From Arthrobacter sp. StoSoilA2 (GTDB taxonomy: Bacteria; Actinomycetota; Actinomycetes; Actinomycetales; Micrococcaceae), in NCBI RefSeq assembly GCF_019977195.1, contig NZ_AP024643.1, positions 1,488,001 to 1,552,000 of the forward strand: 64,000 nt of DNA, in the 5' to 3' direction. Under the pieces are notes generated by a model. It was not told the DNA's origin, made no database searches, and saw only the letters and a list, made by a program, of their open reading frames with translations. This document shows positions 26,392 through 35,192 of the stretch, one piece after another; positions within the stretch are counted from its first letter, which is position 1; each line of letters begins with the position of its first letter. Position numbers and translations under genes: made by a program.

Positions 26392-27669
26392 ATGTTGTCG
26401 GTTTTGCGGAACCCAACGTACCAGCGGCTGTTTTCTGCGCAGATCGTGGCTTTGGTGGGAACTGGCTTGTTGACTGTGGCTCTTGGGCTGCTGGCGTTTG
26501 ACCTGGCTGGCAGCAATGCGGGTGCCGTGATGGGAACGGCGCTAACCATAAAGATGCTGGCTTATGTTGGTCTCGCCCCAGTGATCAACGCCTTGGTGGA
26601 TCGCCTTCCGAAGAAGCCGGTGCTGGTCAGCGCGGACCTGGTCAGGGCTGCCATGGCTCTGTGCCTGCCGTTCATTACCGAAGCCTGGCAAATCTACGTC
26701 GTGATTTTCCTGTTGCAATCGGCATCCGCCACATTCACGCCGGTGTTCCAATCCCTGATTCCCACTGTGCTCAAGGATGCAAGAGACTACACGCGGGCCT
26801 TGTCTTTGTCGCGGCTTGCGTACGACATGGAAGCCCTCGTCAGCCCCGCAGCGGCGGCCATGCTGTTGAGTATCACCGGCTACAACAACCTGTTCCTGGG
26901 CACAGTCGCCGGGTTCCTGGTTTCCGCTGGCCTGGTGGCCATGACTGCCATTCCCCCCTCTCCGGCTGGCTCCACCACCCAGGGATCTCTCTGGCACCGC
27001 ACCACCTTGGGTGCCAGGATATTTTGGCGGAACCGGAGACTCAGATCCCTACTCGCCCTGAACGTAGTGGTGGCAGCACCCACAGCGCTAGTACTGGTCA
27101 GCTCCGTTGTCTATGTGCGTGAAATCCTTCACCGGCCTGAGGCAGATTTGGCATTTGCCCTCGCCTGCTTCGGAGTGGGCTCAATGATTGTTGCTATCTC
27201 GGCACCCAGGATGCTGGAACGGTTCGGGGACCGGACGGTCATGCTCACGGGTGCCACGCTGATTCCGACGGCGATGATTGGGGCCACGACCGTCACCCTT
27301 ACGGCGGAGCCTGAAGCGGGATGGTGGCTGTTGCTGGGATTGTGGTTCCTGCTGGGCGCAGGCAATTCGACCATCCTCACCCCGGCCTCGCGCCTGCTGC
27401 GCGAAGCATCCACGGAGCAGACCCGGCCCTACCTATTCACTGCCCAGTTCTCGCTCTCGCATGCTTGCTACATCCTCAGCTATCCCTTGGCTGGCTGGCT
27501 TGGTGCTGCCGCCGGTTTGGGTTGGGCTGCGGGGGCGCTGACAATTCTTGCGATACTAGGCAGTGCAGGAGCTTTCCTGTCCTGGCCACGGCATGACGCC
27601 GGGGGAGCAGGTGCACCCGATCTGAAGGAGCGCTACGTTGAGCAGCCAGCCGAGCAGCCCGTTCCCTGA
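26392..27669 (+). CDS. MFS exporter, probably for a divalent metal
   Basis: A 425-residue major facilitator transporter with 12 predicted helices. The N terminus MLSVLRNPTYQRLFSAQIVALVGTGLLTVALGL and the loop DRLPKKPVLVSADLVRA (motif A-like) resemble the NreB/DHA3 type. The family includes nickel/cobalt exporters and macrolide exporters. The overlapping downstream gene is a metal-sensing ArsR protein, which tilts the substrate toward a metal. The C-terminal tail is hydrophilic and lacks the His-rich end of NreB. Expressed from a promoter overlapped by the dyad at 26344-26371. Confidence 0.8.
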   Translation: MLSVLRNPTYQRLFSAQIVALVGTGLLTVALGLLAFDLAGSNAGAVMGTALTIKMLAYVGLAPVINALVDRLPKKPVLVSADLVRAAMALCLPFITEAWQIYVVIFLLQSASATFTPVFQSLIPTVLKDARDYTRALSLSRLAYDMEALVSPAAAAMLLSITGYNNLFLGTVAGFLVSAGLVAMTAIPPSPAGSTTQGSLWHRTTLGARIFWRNRRLRSLLALNVVVAAPTALVLVSSVVYVREILHRPEADLAFALACFGVGSMIVAISAPRMLERFGDRTVMLTGATLIPTAMIGATTVTLTAEPEAGWWLLLGLWFLLGAGNSTILTPASRLLREASTEQTRPYLFTAQFSLSHACYILSYPLAGWLGAAAGLGWAAGALTILAILGSAGAFLSWPRHDAGGAGAPDLKERYVEQPAEQPVP

Positions 27670-28015
27670 CCCTTCGGAGGCGCCCTCGCTGTTCCACCTG
27701 GTCACCCCCCACCCGGAACTGCTCGAGAGCGCTGCCGGTACCTTGCGGATGCTGGCCGAACCAACCCGCCTGCACCTGCTCTGGCAACTCGCCCAAGGCC
27801 CGAAGTCCGTTACAGAACTCGTCGACGAAGCACTTGTTCCCCGGACGGTGGTCAGCCAGCATCTGGCCAAGCTCCGTCTCAGCGGACTGGTCGATACCCG
27901 CAAAGACGGGCGGCACGTGATCTACTCCCTGCACGACGGCCACCTGCTGCGCCTGATCCAAGAGACCATCAATCACGCCGATCACCGGATAACCGGCGAA
28001 CCCACCCACGACTAA
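27638..28015 (+). CDS. ArsR/SmtB-family metal-sensing repressor
   Basis: A 125-residue winged-helix repressor. The HTH is VTELVDEALVPRTVVSQHLAKLRLSGLV. There is no cysteine at all, so the ArsR/CadC thiolate site is absent, but helix 5 carries D100-x-H102-x10-H113-x2-H116, the full alpha-5 site of CzrA/NmtR-type Zn/Co/Ni sensors. The TTG start at 27638 follows GAAGGAG (27624-27630) and overlaps the transporter's end by 32 bp, so the two are coupled. It probably represses its own operon at the upstream dyad and is released by metal. Confidence 0.9.
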   Translation: MSSQPSSPFPDPSEAPSLFHLVTPHPELLESAAGTLRMLAEPTRLHLLWQLAQGPKSVTELVDEALVPRTVVSQHLAKLRLSGLVDTRKDGRHVIYSLHDGHLLRLIQETINHADHRITGEPTHD

Positions 28016-28058
28016 CCTCGACAGGAGTCGCGGGCCAGCTGGACACGACACAGATCCC

Positions 28059-28078
28059 GCCCGGACACGTGTCCGGGC
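28059..28078. terminator. 20-bp perfect palindrome between convergent genes
   Basis: A perfect GC-rich palindrome, CCCGGACAC flanked by its complement, centred between the stop of arsR (28015) and the stop of the convergent MFS gene (28100). A weak T-rich stretch (GTCTTT) follows on the plus strand. It probably ends transcription from both sides, although the loop would need opening of the central bases. Confidence 0.5.
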
Positions 28079-28099
28079 CGGATTCGTCTTTGAGGCCTC

Positions 28100-29320
28100 T
28101 TAAGGTAACTCCGCTTCCTCAAGCTGGGCCCGACTTTCTGCGGGGAGCTGTGGTTGCTTTCGGCCCCGTGCTGTCATCTCGATGATTGCCAAGGCCGCCA
28201 GGGTGAGAATCGCACAGGCGGCAAAGACGCCCTGGTAACCAAGGGATGACACGGACCCGACGGCGATGATCGGACCGGATGCGATTGCGCCAAGGCGACG
28301 GGTGTTGGTAAACAAGCCCGATGCCAGTCCCGGTCGGGGGATGATTTGTTGGAACAGTGTCAGGCCCACGCCGGCCACCACCCCGAAGAACCACGCGTGG
28401 AGAACCTGAAGAGCGATGAGCGTGGCGGGGTCGGCCACAAAGGTCATTCCTGCGTAGTACGCCAGGCCGGCCAAACACCCTGAAGCGATGAGGGCTTTCC
28501 CTGAATACTTTCGGCTCAAACGCCCGACGAAGAGTAGCGCGGGGATCTCCAGGGCTGCTGAGGCTCCCAAAGCGACCCCGGCCCAGATGAGTCCTTGCCC
28601 CATGCGCTCATTCACGAACAGGGCCATGATGGTCACAGCCGCACTATCGGTGGCTTGGAGCACGATGAAGCCCACCACCACGCCTATCACGGCCAACTTC
28701 GCCGGGATAGGCCCATCATCTCCCGCCCTCTCATGAAGTAGCGTGCTCGCCGCCCGGGCTGCTTTACGGTGAAGGGCCGCGGCACCGGTTGCCGTGAGAT
28801 TGAGGAGCGCAATTGCCGCCAGCGCCAGCAGAATCGCCCGGCTGCCGAAGACACCGACGATGTACGCGGCAAGCGGGGGTCCCCCTACCCACGCGAAGGA
28901 CACTATTGCCCGGGTGTTGACGACATCGTTAGGGCTTGCCCCCGAGTGTTTCAGGTGTGCAAAGAGAAGCGACATGCCAACGCCCGAGGGGCCACCCAAC
29001 GCAATCAGGGCGGTCACGGCAACGGGAAGGGTGGTGGTGAGAGCCAGTAGGGCCGGAAGGGCCAGTGCAAGAACACCACAAAACAGCATGGGCCGTATGT
29101 AGTCGTTTTTCCGGTCCGCGTAAGCCGGTATGAGCAGCGAGGCAACGAACCCTCCAGCGTTGTAGACAGCAAGAACCCAGCCAACATCCGCAGGCGTAGC
29201 GTCGAACAGATCCACCAGGATCAACGCGAGTGCCGGAGTGAGGAAAGCAAATTGCAAGCCCCACAACAAGGCCATTGAAGAAGTAAGAACGTGTTTCACG
29301 GGCAGCACTTTCCACGGCAT
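28100..29320 (-). CDS. MFS transporter (sugar/drug efflux type)
   Basis: A 406-residue MFS protein with 12 hydrophobic helices; the loop LIPAYADRKNDYIRPM is the motif A region and the overall pattern resembles the SetA/SotB sugar-efflux and related drug exporters. The start is uncertain: ATG 29320 lies 6 bp after the stop of the HTH gene without a clear ribosome binding site, and internal GTG codons a few residues later are possible. It is the second gene of an operon with the MmyB-type regulator, which probably controls it. Confidence 0.75.
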   Translation of the reverse strand: MPWKVLPVKHVLTSSMALLWGLQFAFLTPALALILVDLFDATPADVGWVLAVYNAGGFVASLLIPAYADRKNDYIRPMLFCGVLALALPALLALTTTLPVAVTALIALGGPSGVGMSLLFAHLKHSGASPNDVVNTRAIVSFAWVGGPPLAAYIVGVFGSRAILLALAAIALLNLTATGAAALHRKAARAASTLLHERAGDDGPIPAKLAVIGVVVGFIVLQATDSAAVTIMALFVNERMGQGLIWAGVALGASAALEIPALLFVGRLSRKYSGKALIASGCLAGLAYYAGMTFVADPATLIALQVLHAWFFGVVAGVGLTLFQQIIPRPGLASGLFTNTRRLGAIASGPIIAVGSVSSLGYQGVFAACAILTLAALAIIEMTARGRKQPQLPAESRAQLEEAELP

Positions 29321-29326
29321 CTTGTT

Positions 29327-30226
29327 TTAACCGGCCGATGCCGGCGGTGCTGTTTGTGTGCGGCCGTCTGCGGCAGTCACCGGATTGGCGGTGCTGCTCC
29401 AGCTGGCGAGGAAGGCCAGTTGTTCTTCAGCTTGGCTGGCAGGCTCAGCCGTGTAGGCGATCAGTGTCAGTCCATCGCCGGGCAGCTCCAGGGCGTCACC
29501 CGTCAGTTCGACTTCACCAACCAACGGGTTCCTCATCCTCTTGTGGGCTGACCTGTGGAAACGCACATTATGCCGGGCCCAGCGCGTGGAAAATTCAGTG
29601 CTCCCGGCTGCGAGATCGCCAATCAGGCCATTCAAGTAGCGGTCGCGGGGACGACGACCGGACTCCACGCGGAGGGCGGCCGCAAAATCATCCGCGACAG
29701 TCTCCCATTCGACGAAGAACTCCTTGGAGCGGGAATCCAGGAACATGAACCGGGCAAGATTCAGCGGCAGGGTCGCCGGGGCAAGGATGCCGGTATAGAG
29801 GGCGAAGCAGAGGCTGTTGGCGGCGACAATATCCATCCTGGCGTTTCGGACGTAGGCCGGAGTGCTGGTCATTCCGGAGAGTATCCGTTCGATGCTGGGA
29901 CGGATCTCGGCTCGTGGTGTGCGGTTGCCGGAATTCCGGGGCGGCGCCGCCGCCTTGGCCAGGTCCAGTAAATGCGAGCGTTCAGCCTCGTCCAGTTGAA
30001 GGGCACTGGCCAGGGAGTCAAGGACGGAATCGGAGACGCCCCTGAGGTTTCCGCGTTCCAGGCGGGCATAGTATTCGGTGCTGACGCCCGTCAGCATGGC
30101 TACTTCCTCGCGTTTTAGCCCCGCTACCCGGCGCGTCCCACTGTAGGCGGCCAAGCCCGCTTGGGCCGGTGTGATGCGGGCCCGCCGTGTCATGAGGAAG
30201 TCGCGGACTTCTTTGTTGTTGTCCAT
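29327..30226 (-). CDS. Helix-turn-helix regulator with MmyB-like ligand domain
   Basis: A 299-residue protein. The N-terminal Xre-type HTH (about residues 10-75) contains REEVAMLTGVSTEYYARLERG; the C-terminal part (about 100-270) is the MmyB-like PAS-type ligand domain (AYVRNARMDIVAANSLCFALY) found in many actinobacterial regulators, which in one characterised case binds a fatty acid. It is co-oriented with the MFS transporter 6 bp downstream and is likely its local regulator. The tail ends in a Ala/Pro-rich stretch. Confidence 0.85.
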   Translation of the reverse strand: MDNNKEVRDFLMTRRARITPAQAGLAAYSGTRRVAGLKREEVAMLTGVSTEYYARLERGNLRGVSDSVLDSLASALQLDEAERSHLLDLAKAAAPPRNSGNRTPRAEIRPSIERILSGMTSTPAYVRNARMDIVAANSLCFALYTGILAPATLPLNLARFMFLDSRSKEFFVEWETVADDFAAALRVESGRRPRDRYLNGLIGDLAAGSTEFSTRWARHNVRFHRSAHKRMRNPLVGEVELTGDALELPGDGLTLIAYTAEPASQAEEQLAFLASWSSTANPVTAADGRTQTAPPASAG

Positions 30227-30430
30227 CGTCCAAGGCTACGTGCGGCCAAATGCCCGTAACAGGCACTGCCAGTACACCGCACAGCAGGTACTCCCTCCCT
30301 GGGAAAGGGCTGCTTTTCTTGAAGGAGTCCCATGCCGCGATCAAAGCCAGCGGGCCAACACACTCCTACAGGCAACGTCCAGGACGACAGCAAACGCGCC
30401 TTGGCAGGGCCCCGCCCAGCACATGGCCAA

Positions 30431-31450
30431 CTATCCCGAAATGTGATTGACCCGCGCCGTGGAGTTGCGCACCACCAACTGCGGCATGAGGCGTTCGTCG
30501 GCGATAGGGGCATCCGGATTATTGAGCCGCTCCAGGGCTACTGTGCCGGCGGTCCGGCCCAATTCAACGGCATGCAAATCCACGGATGTGAGGTCGATGC
30601 CGTGCAGGTGTGCTGTCCTGGAATTGTCGTAGCCCACAAGGGACAAATCTTCGGGAATCGAGAGTCCCCGTGCGTAGGCCGCTTCACGGACGCCGAGGGC
30701 CAGCTGGTCGTTGTGGGTGAAGATTGCAGTGGGCCGGTGGTGCTGGTTCAGTATTTGTGCGGCGGCCCGCTCTCCTGCGTCCGGCGTGAAGTCCTCTGCA
30801 GCAACCGTCTGCGGCGTGAGTCCGGCGTCGTGCATTGTCTGCTCGTAACTCCGGCGGCGGACGACGTGGCCGTCGTAGACCGGGCCAGAGAGATGGGCGA
30901 TGCGCGTATGCCCGAGGCCAAGTAGATGTTCAGTTGCCGCCCGAGCCCCCGCAAGGTCATCCGAGTAGACACTGTCCACGCCGGGCACCGGCCGGGTCAC
31001 ACTCACCAACGGGACGATCCGGGCCATCTCCTGCACGTGTTCGTCCGAGTCCAGCAGCGTCGCGGCGATGATAATTCCGACCCGGGCCTCAATAAGCGAT
31101 TCCAGCGCGCCGGGATCCACACCGTCCACGGACCGCGAAACGCTCAGGATGAGCCGGTTGTTGTCTTGGGGGAGCGCTGTGCGAACGCCGCTGAGGACAT
31201 CAGCGTAAATCTCGTTGCGGATATCCAGCAGATAAAGCCCGACGGCGGAACGGTGCTTGCGTGCCAGATCGGCTGCTACCGCGTTGGGCCGGTACCCGAG
31301 ACGCTTCGCGGCCTCGAAGATGGCCTGCTTCGTCTCGTGGCTGACACCTGGCGCGCCGCGAAAGGCGAAGGACACCAAGGTGCGGGACACGCCCACTTCG
31401 CGCGCGACGTCGCTTTGCGTGGCGGGGCGGTGTTGAGGGTCAGGAGCCAT
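30431..31450 (-). CDS. LacI-family transcriptional regulator
   Basis: A 339-residue LacI/GalR repressor. HTH: ATQSDVAREVGVSRTLVSFAFRGAPGVSHET, followed by the hinge helix (GYRPNAVAADLARK) and a periplasmic-binding-like sugar domain with the conserved end VGYDNSRTAHLHGIDLTSVD. It is divergent from the sugar porter at 31584 and very likely controls it in response to a sugar or polyol. The 133-bp intergenic region is AT-rich but has no obvious CG-centred LacI palindrome. Its 3' side is followed by 204 bp without a clear gene. Confidence 0.88.
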   Translation of the reverse strand: MAPDPQHRPATQSDVAREVGVSRTLVSFAFRGAPGVSHETKQAIFEAAKRLGYRPNAVAADLARKHRSAVGLYLLDIRNEIYADVLSGVRTALPQDNNRLILSVSRSVDGVDPGALESLIEARVGIIIAATLLDSDEHVQEMARIVPLVSVTRPVPGVDSVYSDDLAGARAATEHLLGLGHTRIAHLSGPVYDGHVVRRRSYEQTMHDAGLTPQTVAAEDFTPDAGERAAAQILNQHHRPTAIFTHNDQLALGVREAAYARGLSIPEDLSLVGYDNSRTAHLHGIDLTSVDLHAVELGRTAGTVALERLNNPDAPIADERLMPQLVVRNSTARVNHISG

Positions 31451-31583
31451 AGTTCATCCTCCCACGGGCAAAGCGGGTAAATTTATCATTTGTTAGTTTG
31501 ACCTTACATTTAAGCCTTTCGCGCGTTAGTCTGGATTCAGCGCGGGCGAGTATGGCCCGCAACACACTGACAAAGGAGTCCTG

Positions 31584-33032
31584 ATGTCTGCTACGCAAAC
31601 GCAGAGCAAAGGAACCGGCAATGCCGCCCTTCCCCCGCTAACCAATGGCCCACACCGTAAGCGGCTGGGCCTTGTTGCCTTGGTGGCAACGTTCGGCGGC
31701 CTGCTGTTCGGCTACGACACGGGTGTCATCAACGGCGCACTGAGGCCAATGACGGCCGACCTCGCCCTGACGCCACTCACGGAAGGGATCGTCACCAGTT
31801 CGCTGTTGTTTGGCGCAGCTGCCGGAGCAGTCGGAGGTGGCCGCCTCTCCGATAGCTGGGGCCGCAGGAAGACGATCATCCTCCTGGCCGTGCTGTTCCT
31901 CATTGGTACCTTGGCCTGTGTCTCGGCGCCGAGCTTCGAGGTAATGGTCATTGGGCGCATCATCCTCGGCCTGGCCGTAGGCGGTGCTTCCACTGTGGTG
32001 CCCGTCTTCCTTGCCGAGCTGGCGCCCTACGAAATCCGTGGTTCCCTGGCCGGGCGGAACGAACTCATGATCGTCATCGGCCAGCTGGCTGCGTTCGTTG
32101 TCAACGCCATCATCGGCAATGTCTGGGGCGAAGTTGAAGGGGTCTGGCGGATCATGCTCGCTGTTGCCGCCCTTCCCGCCATCGCACTGTTCTTTGGCAT
32201 GCTGCGGATGCCGGAATCTCCTCGCTGGCTGATCTCAAAGGGCAGAAACCCGGAGGCCTTGGCGGTGCTGAAGACCATTCGTTCGGACGATCGCGCCGAG
32301 GCAGAAATGGCAGACGTAAAGCACCTCGCGGAGGAAGAAAGGGCATCGAGGGCTACCTCTTGGGGTGCACTGAAGGACAAGTGGATCCTGCGCATCATTC
32401 TTGTGGGCATCGGGTTGGGTGTGGCCCAACAGCTGACGGGCATCAACTCGATCATGTACTACGGCCAATCCGTACTCGTTGAGGCCGGATTCGACTCCAA
32501 CGCCGCCCTCATCGCCAACATCGCGCCCGGTGTGATCGCCGTCGTCGGCGGTGTCATTGCACTGACGCTGATGCAGCGCGTTAACCGCCGCACCACGCTG
32601 CTCCTTGGTTTCACCTTGACCACGGTCTGCCACTTCCTTATCGGCATCGCGTCGATCGTCCTCCCCGTGGGCAATGCAGCCAGGCCGTTCGTGATCCTTT
32701 TCCTGGTGGTGGCGTTCGTGGGATCGATGCAGACGTTCCTGAACATTGCGGTCTGGGTGATGCTGTCCGAGATCTTCCCGTTGCACGTCCGCGGCTTCGC
32801 CATCGGCCTGTCCGTCTTCTGCCTCTGGATCGCAAACGCCCTGCTGGGTCTCTTCTTCCCCACACTCGTTGCCGGGATGGGGATCACGGGAACGTTCTTC
32901 CTGTTTGGTGTTGTGGGCATTCTCGCTCTGGTATTCATCTACACCCAGGTCCCGGAAACCCGTGGACGTACGCTGGAGGCCCTGGAAGGGGACGTGACCA
33001 CCGGCGCCATCTACCTGGTGCACAAGAACTAG
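31584..33032 (+). CDS. Sugar porter (MFS SP family) symporter
   Basis: A 482-residue, 12-helix sugar:H+ symporter. Family signatures are GGLLFGYDTGVINGA, DSWGRRKTI, RFLIG-type GRIILGLAVGG, PESPRWL and the terminal PETRGRTLEALE. The QQLTGINSIMYYGQS segment of helix 7 is the sugar-binding QQxxGxN motif. Relatives transport myo-inositol, xylose or galactose; the choice cannot be made here. A TTGACC hexamer (31498-31503) lies upstream. It ends in a strong terminator and is controlled most likely by the divergent LacI protein. Confidence 0.9.
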   Translation: MSATQTQSKGTGNAALPPLTNGPHRKRLGLVALVATFGGLLFGYDTGVINGALRPMTADLALTPLTEGIVTSSLLFGAAAGAVGGGRLSDSWGRRKTIILLAVLFLIGTLACVSAPSFEVMVIGRIILGLAVGGASTVVPVFLAELAPYEIRGSLAGRNELMIVIGQLAAFVVNAIIGNVWGEVEGVWRIMLAVAALPAIALFFGMLRMPESPRWLISKGRNPEALAVLKTIRSDDRAEAEMADVKHLAEEERASRATSWGALKDKWILRIILVGIGLGVAQQLTGINSIMYYGQSVLVEAGFDSNAALIANIAPGVIAVVGGVIALTLMQRVNRRTTLLLGFTLTTVCHFLIGIASIVLPVGNAARPFVILFLVVAFVGSMQTFLNIAVWVMLSEIFPLHVRGFAIGLSVFCLWIANALLGLFFPTLVAGMGITGTFFLFGVVGILALVFIYTQVPETRGRTLEALEGDVTTGAIYLVHKN

Positions 33033-33045
33033 CCGGCTTTCCAAG

Positions 33046-33096
33046 ACCGCCGCAGGGGAGCGCCGCTTAATGCGTCGTTCCCCTCCGGCGGTTTTT
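33046..33096 (+). terminator. Intrinsic terminator of the sugar porter gene
   Basis: Arms 33046-33062 and 33076-33092 pair over 17 bp with one mismatch and one G-U, loop of 13 nt, followed by TTTTT (33092-33096). It lies just before the convergent HAD gene stop (33105). Confidence 0.85.
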
Positions 33097-33104
33097 GCGA
33101 ATAT

Positions 33105-33779
33105 CTATAGACCGAGGTGCCTGTTGAGCTCGTCCAGGGACTTCACAGTGGCGATGTTGTACCCGTCGGCGAAGGGTTCAGCACCACGGTCCAGCATGAC
33201 AAGGTCCCGGAAGCCCAGGTTGTACATCGGGATGTGGTCATACAGGGGATGCGAGGAGACGTGCAGGAAGTCCTCCGGCCTGGCATCCAGGGTATCGAGC
33301 ATGTACTCGAACGCTTGAAGACGCGGTTTGTAGGCCCGGGCCTGCTCAGCGGTAAACACAGCGTGCCACTCTGCACCGAGCTTGGGAATGCTGATGTCCA
33401 GGAAACTGTCGTCGGCGTTGGACAGGGCCACGAGCTTGTAGTTGTCGCCTTGGAGCTTCAGCGCAGCCGGCACATCCTCGTGGGCGACGGAGCTGCGTAC
33501 CGCTTCAGCAAGCTCTGCGCCGGCACCAGGGGTCGGTCCAATGCCAAACCGCTTGCACGCGCGGTCAAAGGCACTCTGAAGGATCTCGACGTAGGGCTTG
33601 TAGTCGCCATTGACCTCGTCGAACCGGTACGCGCGGAATACCTTCTTGAAGGCAAGCCACTGTTCTTCGGGGATGCGATCGGCGAGCAAGCGCTGGGTGG
33701 TGGGGTAAATGTTGAAATTGATCAGCGTTCCGTAGACATCGTAGGAGATGTACTTCGGCCGAAAGTTCGTGTCTGCCAT
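33105..33779 (-). CDS. HAD-superfamily hydrolase, haloacid dehalogenase type II-like
   Basis: A 224-residue HAD hydrolase. Motif I is YDVYGTLINF (nucleophile Asp), motif II is LVALSNADDSF, the motif III lysine is in ARAYKPRLQ, and the C-terminal acidic motif is HVSSHPLYDHIPMY. The DVYGTL form and the Y-KP spacing are those of L-2-haloacid dehalogenases and related phosphatases. It is the second gene after the flavin amine oxidase (60 bp gap containing a homopolymer run of T and G on the plus strand), so it probably acts in that catabolic pathway. A phosphatase activity is as likely as dehalogenation. Confidence 0.85.
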   Translation of the reverse strand: MADTNFRPKYISYDVYGTLINFNIYPTTQRLLADRIPEEQWLAFKKVFRAYRFDEVNGDYKPYVEILQSAFDRACKRFGIGPTPGAGAELAEAVRSSVAHEDVPAALKLQGDNYKLVALSNADDSFLDISIPKLGAEWHAVFTAEQARAYKPRLQAFEYMLDTLDARPEDFLHVSSHPLYDHIPMYNLGFRDLVMLDRGAEPFADGYNIATVKSLDELNRHLGL

Positions 33780-33839
33780 GATTCGTCCGTTCTTAAGGAT
33801 CTTGTATTTTTTTGGGGGTAGAGGAGGGGATGCTTAGGC

Positions 33840-35024
33840 TCAACCCAGAGCCAGTGAGGAGAGCCGTGCGTCTGGTCCGAGGAACCTCGCGGGGTTCATG
33901 AAACTGACGTCGGTGGCCGTTGTTCCGTCCAGCACGAGGTCTGCGGCAACGGCTCCCAGCGCGGAGGCCATCTTGAAGCCGTGGCCGGAGAAGCCTGCGG
34001 CGGCCACCACGCCTTCCATTCCGGGAACCAGCCCCAGCAGCCCGGTCGCGTCAGGTAAGTGACCATCCGCGCACACGGCAACCCGAAGGGGTTCCGGAAC
34101 CAGTCCGGGAATGAACTCCCGGACCCACGCCCGGATGGTGTTCAAATGCCTGGGATCCCAGGTAGGAGGCTTCTCCATGGACTCAACCTCATCCAGGAAT
34201 ATGCTCGCGACGACTTTCACCGTCCAGCCGTCAGCACTCGGGAATCCGTAGAACTGGGCTTTGTCCGGCCTGCCGTCTTCCTCGGCCCTCCTGAGGAAGA
34301 CCGGCATGTCTTCCCTGCAGAATGTTGCCGGGTCCGCAGCGGGGAACCAGGTAAGGATCTGCGGCAGGACGGAAAGGTGGACGCCGAGTTCTTTGCAGAG
34401 TGCTCCCGCACCGTTGCCTTGGGAGATGATCACCCGGGAGGCAATGATTTCTTCCTGGTCTGTCCGCACGAGGTATCGGTCACCATGCTTCTCAACGCTC
34501 TGTGCTTTCCGGTTTCCGAGGAACCGGGCGCCAAGGCGGGCGGCCTCTGCCAGGGCCACCGTCACGGCCTTCTCCGACTTCAGGTAACCGCCCTCCGGAT
34601 CAAGAATCGTGACGTCAGTGTCCCTAATCACGTGTTCGGGATACTTTGCCCTTGCTTCTTCGCCCCGGAGAAGCTGGTAGTCAAGGCCGTTGTCTTTCCC
34701 CGCTGCAAGGAGGGATGCCAGCCGCGGGTTGTGGTCGTCGTAAATCGTGACAGCGCCGGTGGTGGTGAGTAGCTCGGTACCGGTGGCTTTCTCCAGTTCA
34801 CGCCAAAGGTCCTGTGACCTCTGCAGGAGAGGGGTGTAGTGCCCGCCTTCTGCGTAAACCTTGCGGAAGATACGGGATTCCCCGGCATAGGCGGAGAAGG
34901 GGCCCGGGATTGAAAACCTGTCAATTCCGATGACCCGCTGACCGCGGGAGGCGAGCTGCCAACTTGCCATGCTTCCTACGGAGCCGACACCGACGATGAC
35001 GACGTCCGTTTCGAGTGCAGTCAT
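33840..35024 (-). CDS. FAD-dependent amine oxidase (sarcosine / N-methyltryptophan oxidase family)
   Basis: A 394-residue flavoenzyme. FAD motif VVIVGVGSVGSMASWQLASRG is at the N terminus, and C318 in AVCADGHLPD sits at the position of the covalent-FAD cysteine of monomeric sarcosine oxidase (C-x-Y-x-x-x-P-D). Such enzymes oxidise secondary N-methyl amino acids or related amines to aldehyde or keto products plus H2O2. It is divergent from a lysR gene and is followed by a HAD hydrolase, so it is probably inducible catabolism of an amino compound. The substrate is not determinable. Confidence 0.88.
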   Translation of the reverse strand: MTALETDVVIVGVGSVGSMASWQLASRGQRVIGIDRFSIPGPFSAYAGESRIFRKVYAEGGHYTPLLQRSQDLWRELEKATGTELLTTTGAVTIYDDHNPRLASLLAAGKDNGLDYQLLRGEEARAKYPEHVIRDTDVTILDPEGGYLKSEKAVTVALAEAARLGARFLGNRKAQSVEKHGDRYLVRTDQEEIIASRVIISQGNGAGALCKELGVHLSVLPQILTWFPAADPATFCREDMPVFLRRAEEDGRPDKAQFYGFPSADGWTVKVVASIFLDEVESMEKPPTWDPRHLNTIRAWVREFIPGLVPEPLRVAVCADGHLPDATGLLGLVPGMEGVVAAAGFSGHGFKMASALGAVAADLVLDGTTATDVSFMNPARFLGPDARLSSLALG

Positions 35025-35153
35025 GCTTTACCTTGCTTTCCCTTATTGCGCGCCGTTTTTCCGGTTTCGGGTTTCAGTTGAAGAGCTCCACCGTCGGCTG
35101 TGCTTCCAGTCACTCGAGCGTACGACACAAAAAGAGGCCGATTAGGGGGCTGT

Positions 35154-35186
35154 GAGACAATGCATTGTTTCCAAAAACGAAAGAAG
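35154..35186 (+). promoter_or_regulatory. LysR operator-like site, copy 1 (before lysR)
   Basis: A 33-bp sequence that matches the inverted copy at 36118-36150 in 27 of 33 positions. Read on the minus strand it contains TTCTTTC-N7-GAAACAA, an imperfect version of the palindrome in copy 2. It ends 6 bp before the chosen lysR start, suggesting autoregulation, and is in the intergenic region shared with the divergent oxidase. Confidence 0.6.
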
Positions 35187-35192
35187 CAAGAG

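Noticed and set aside
30332..30925. A 197-codon plus-strand gene overlapping lacI
   Set aside because: Only the first 33 codons are outside lacI; the rest is antisense. Kept as a finding, not as a gene.
31451..31583. A LacI operator between the LacI gene at 30431 and the sugar porter
   Set aside because: The region is AT-rich but I could not find a CG-centred palindrome of useful quality.
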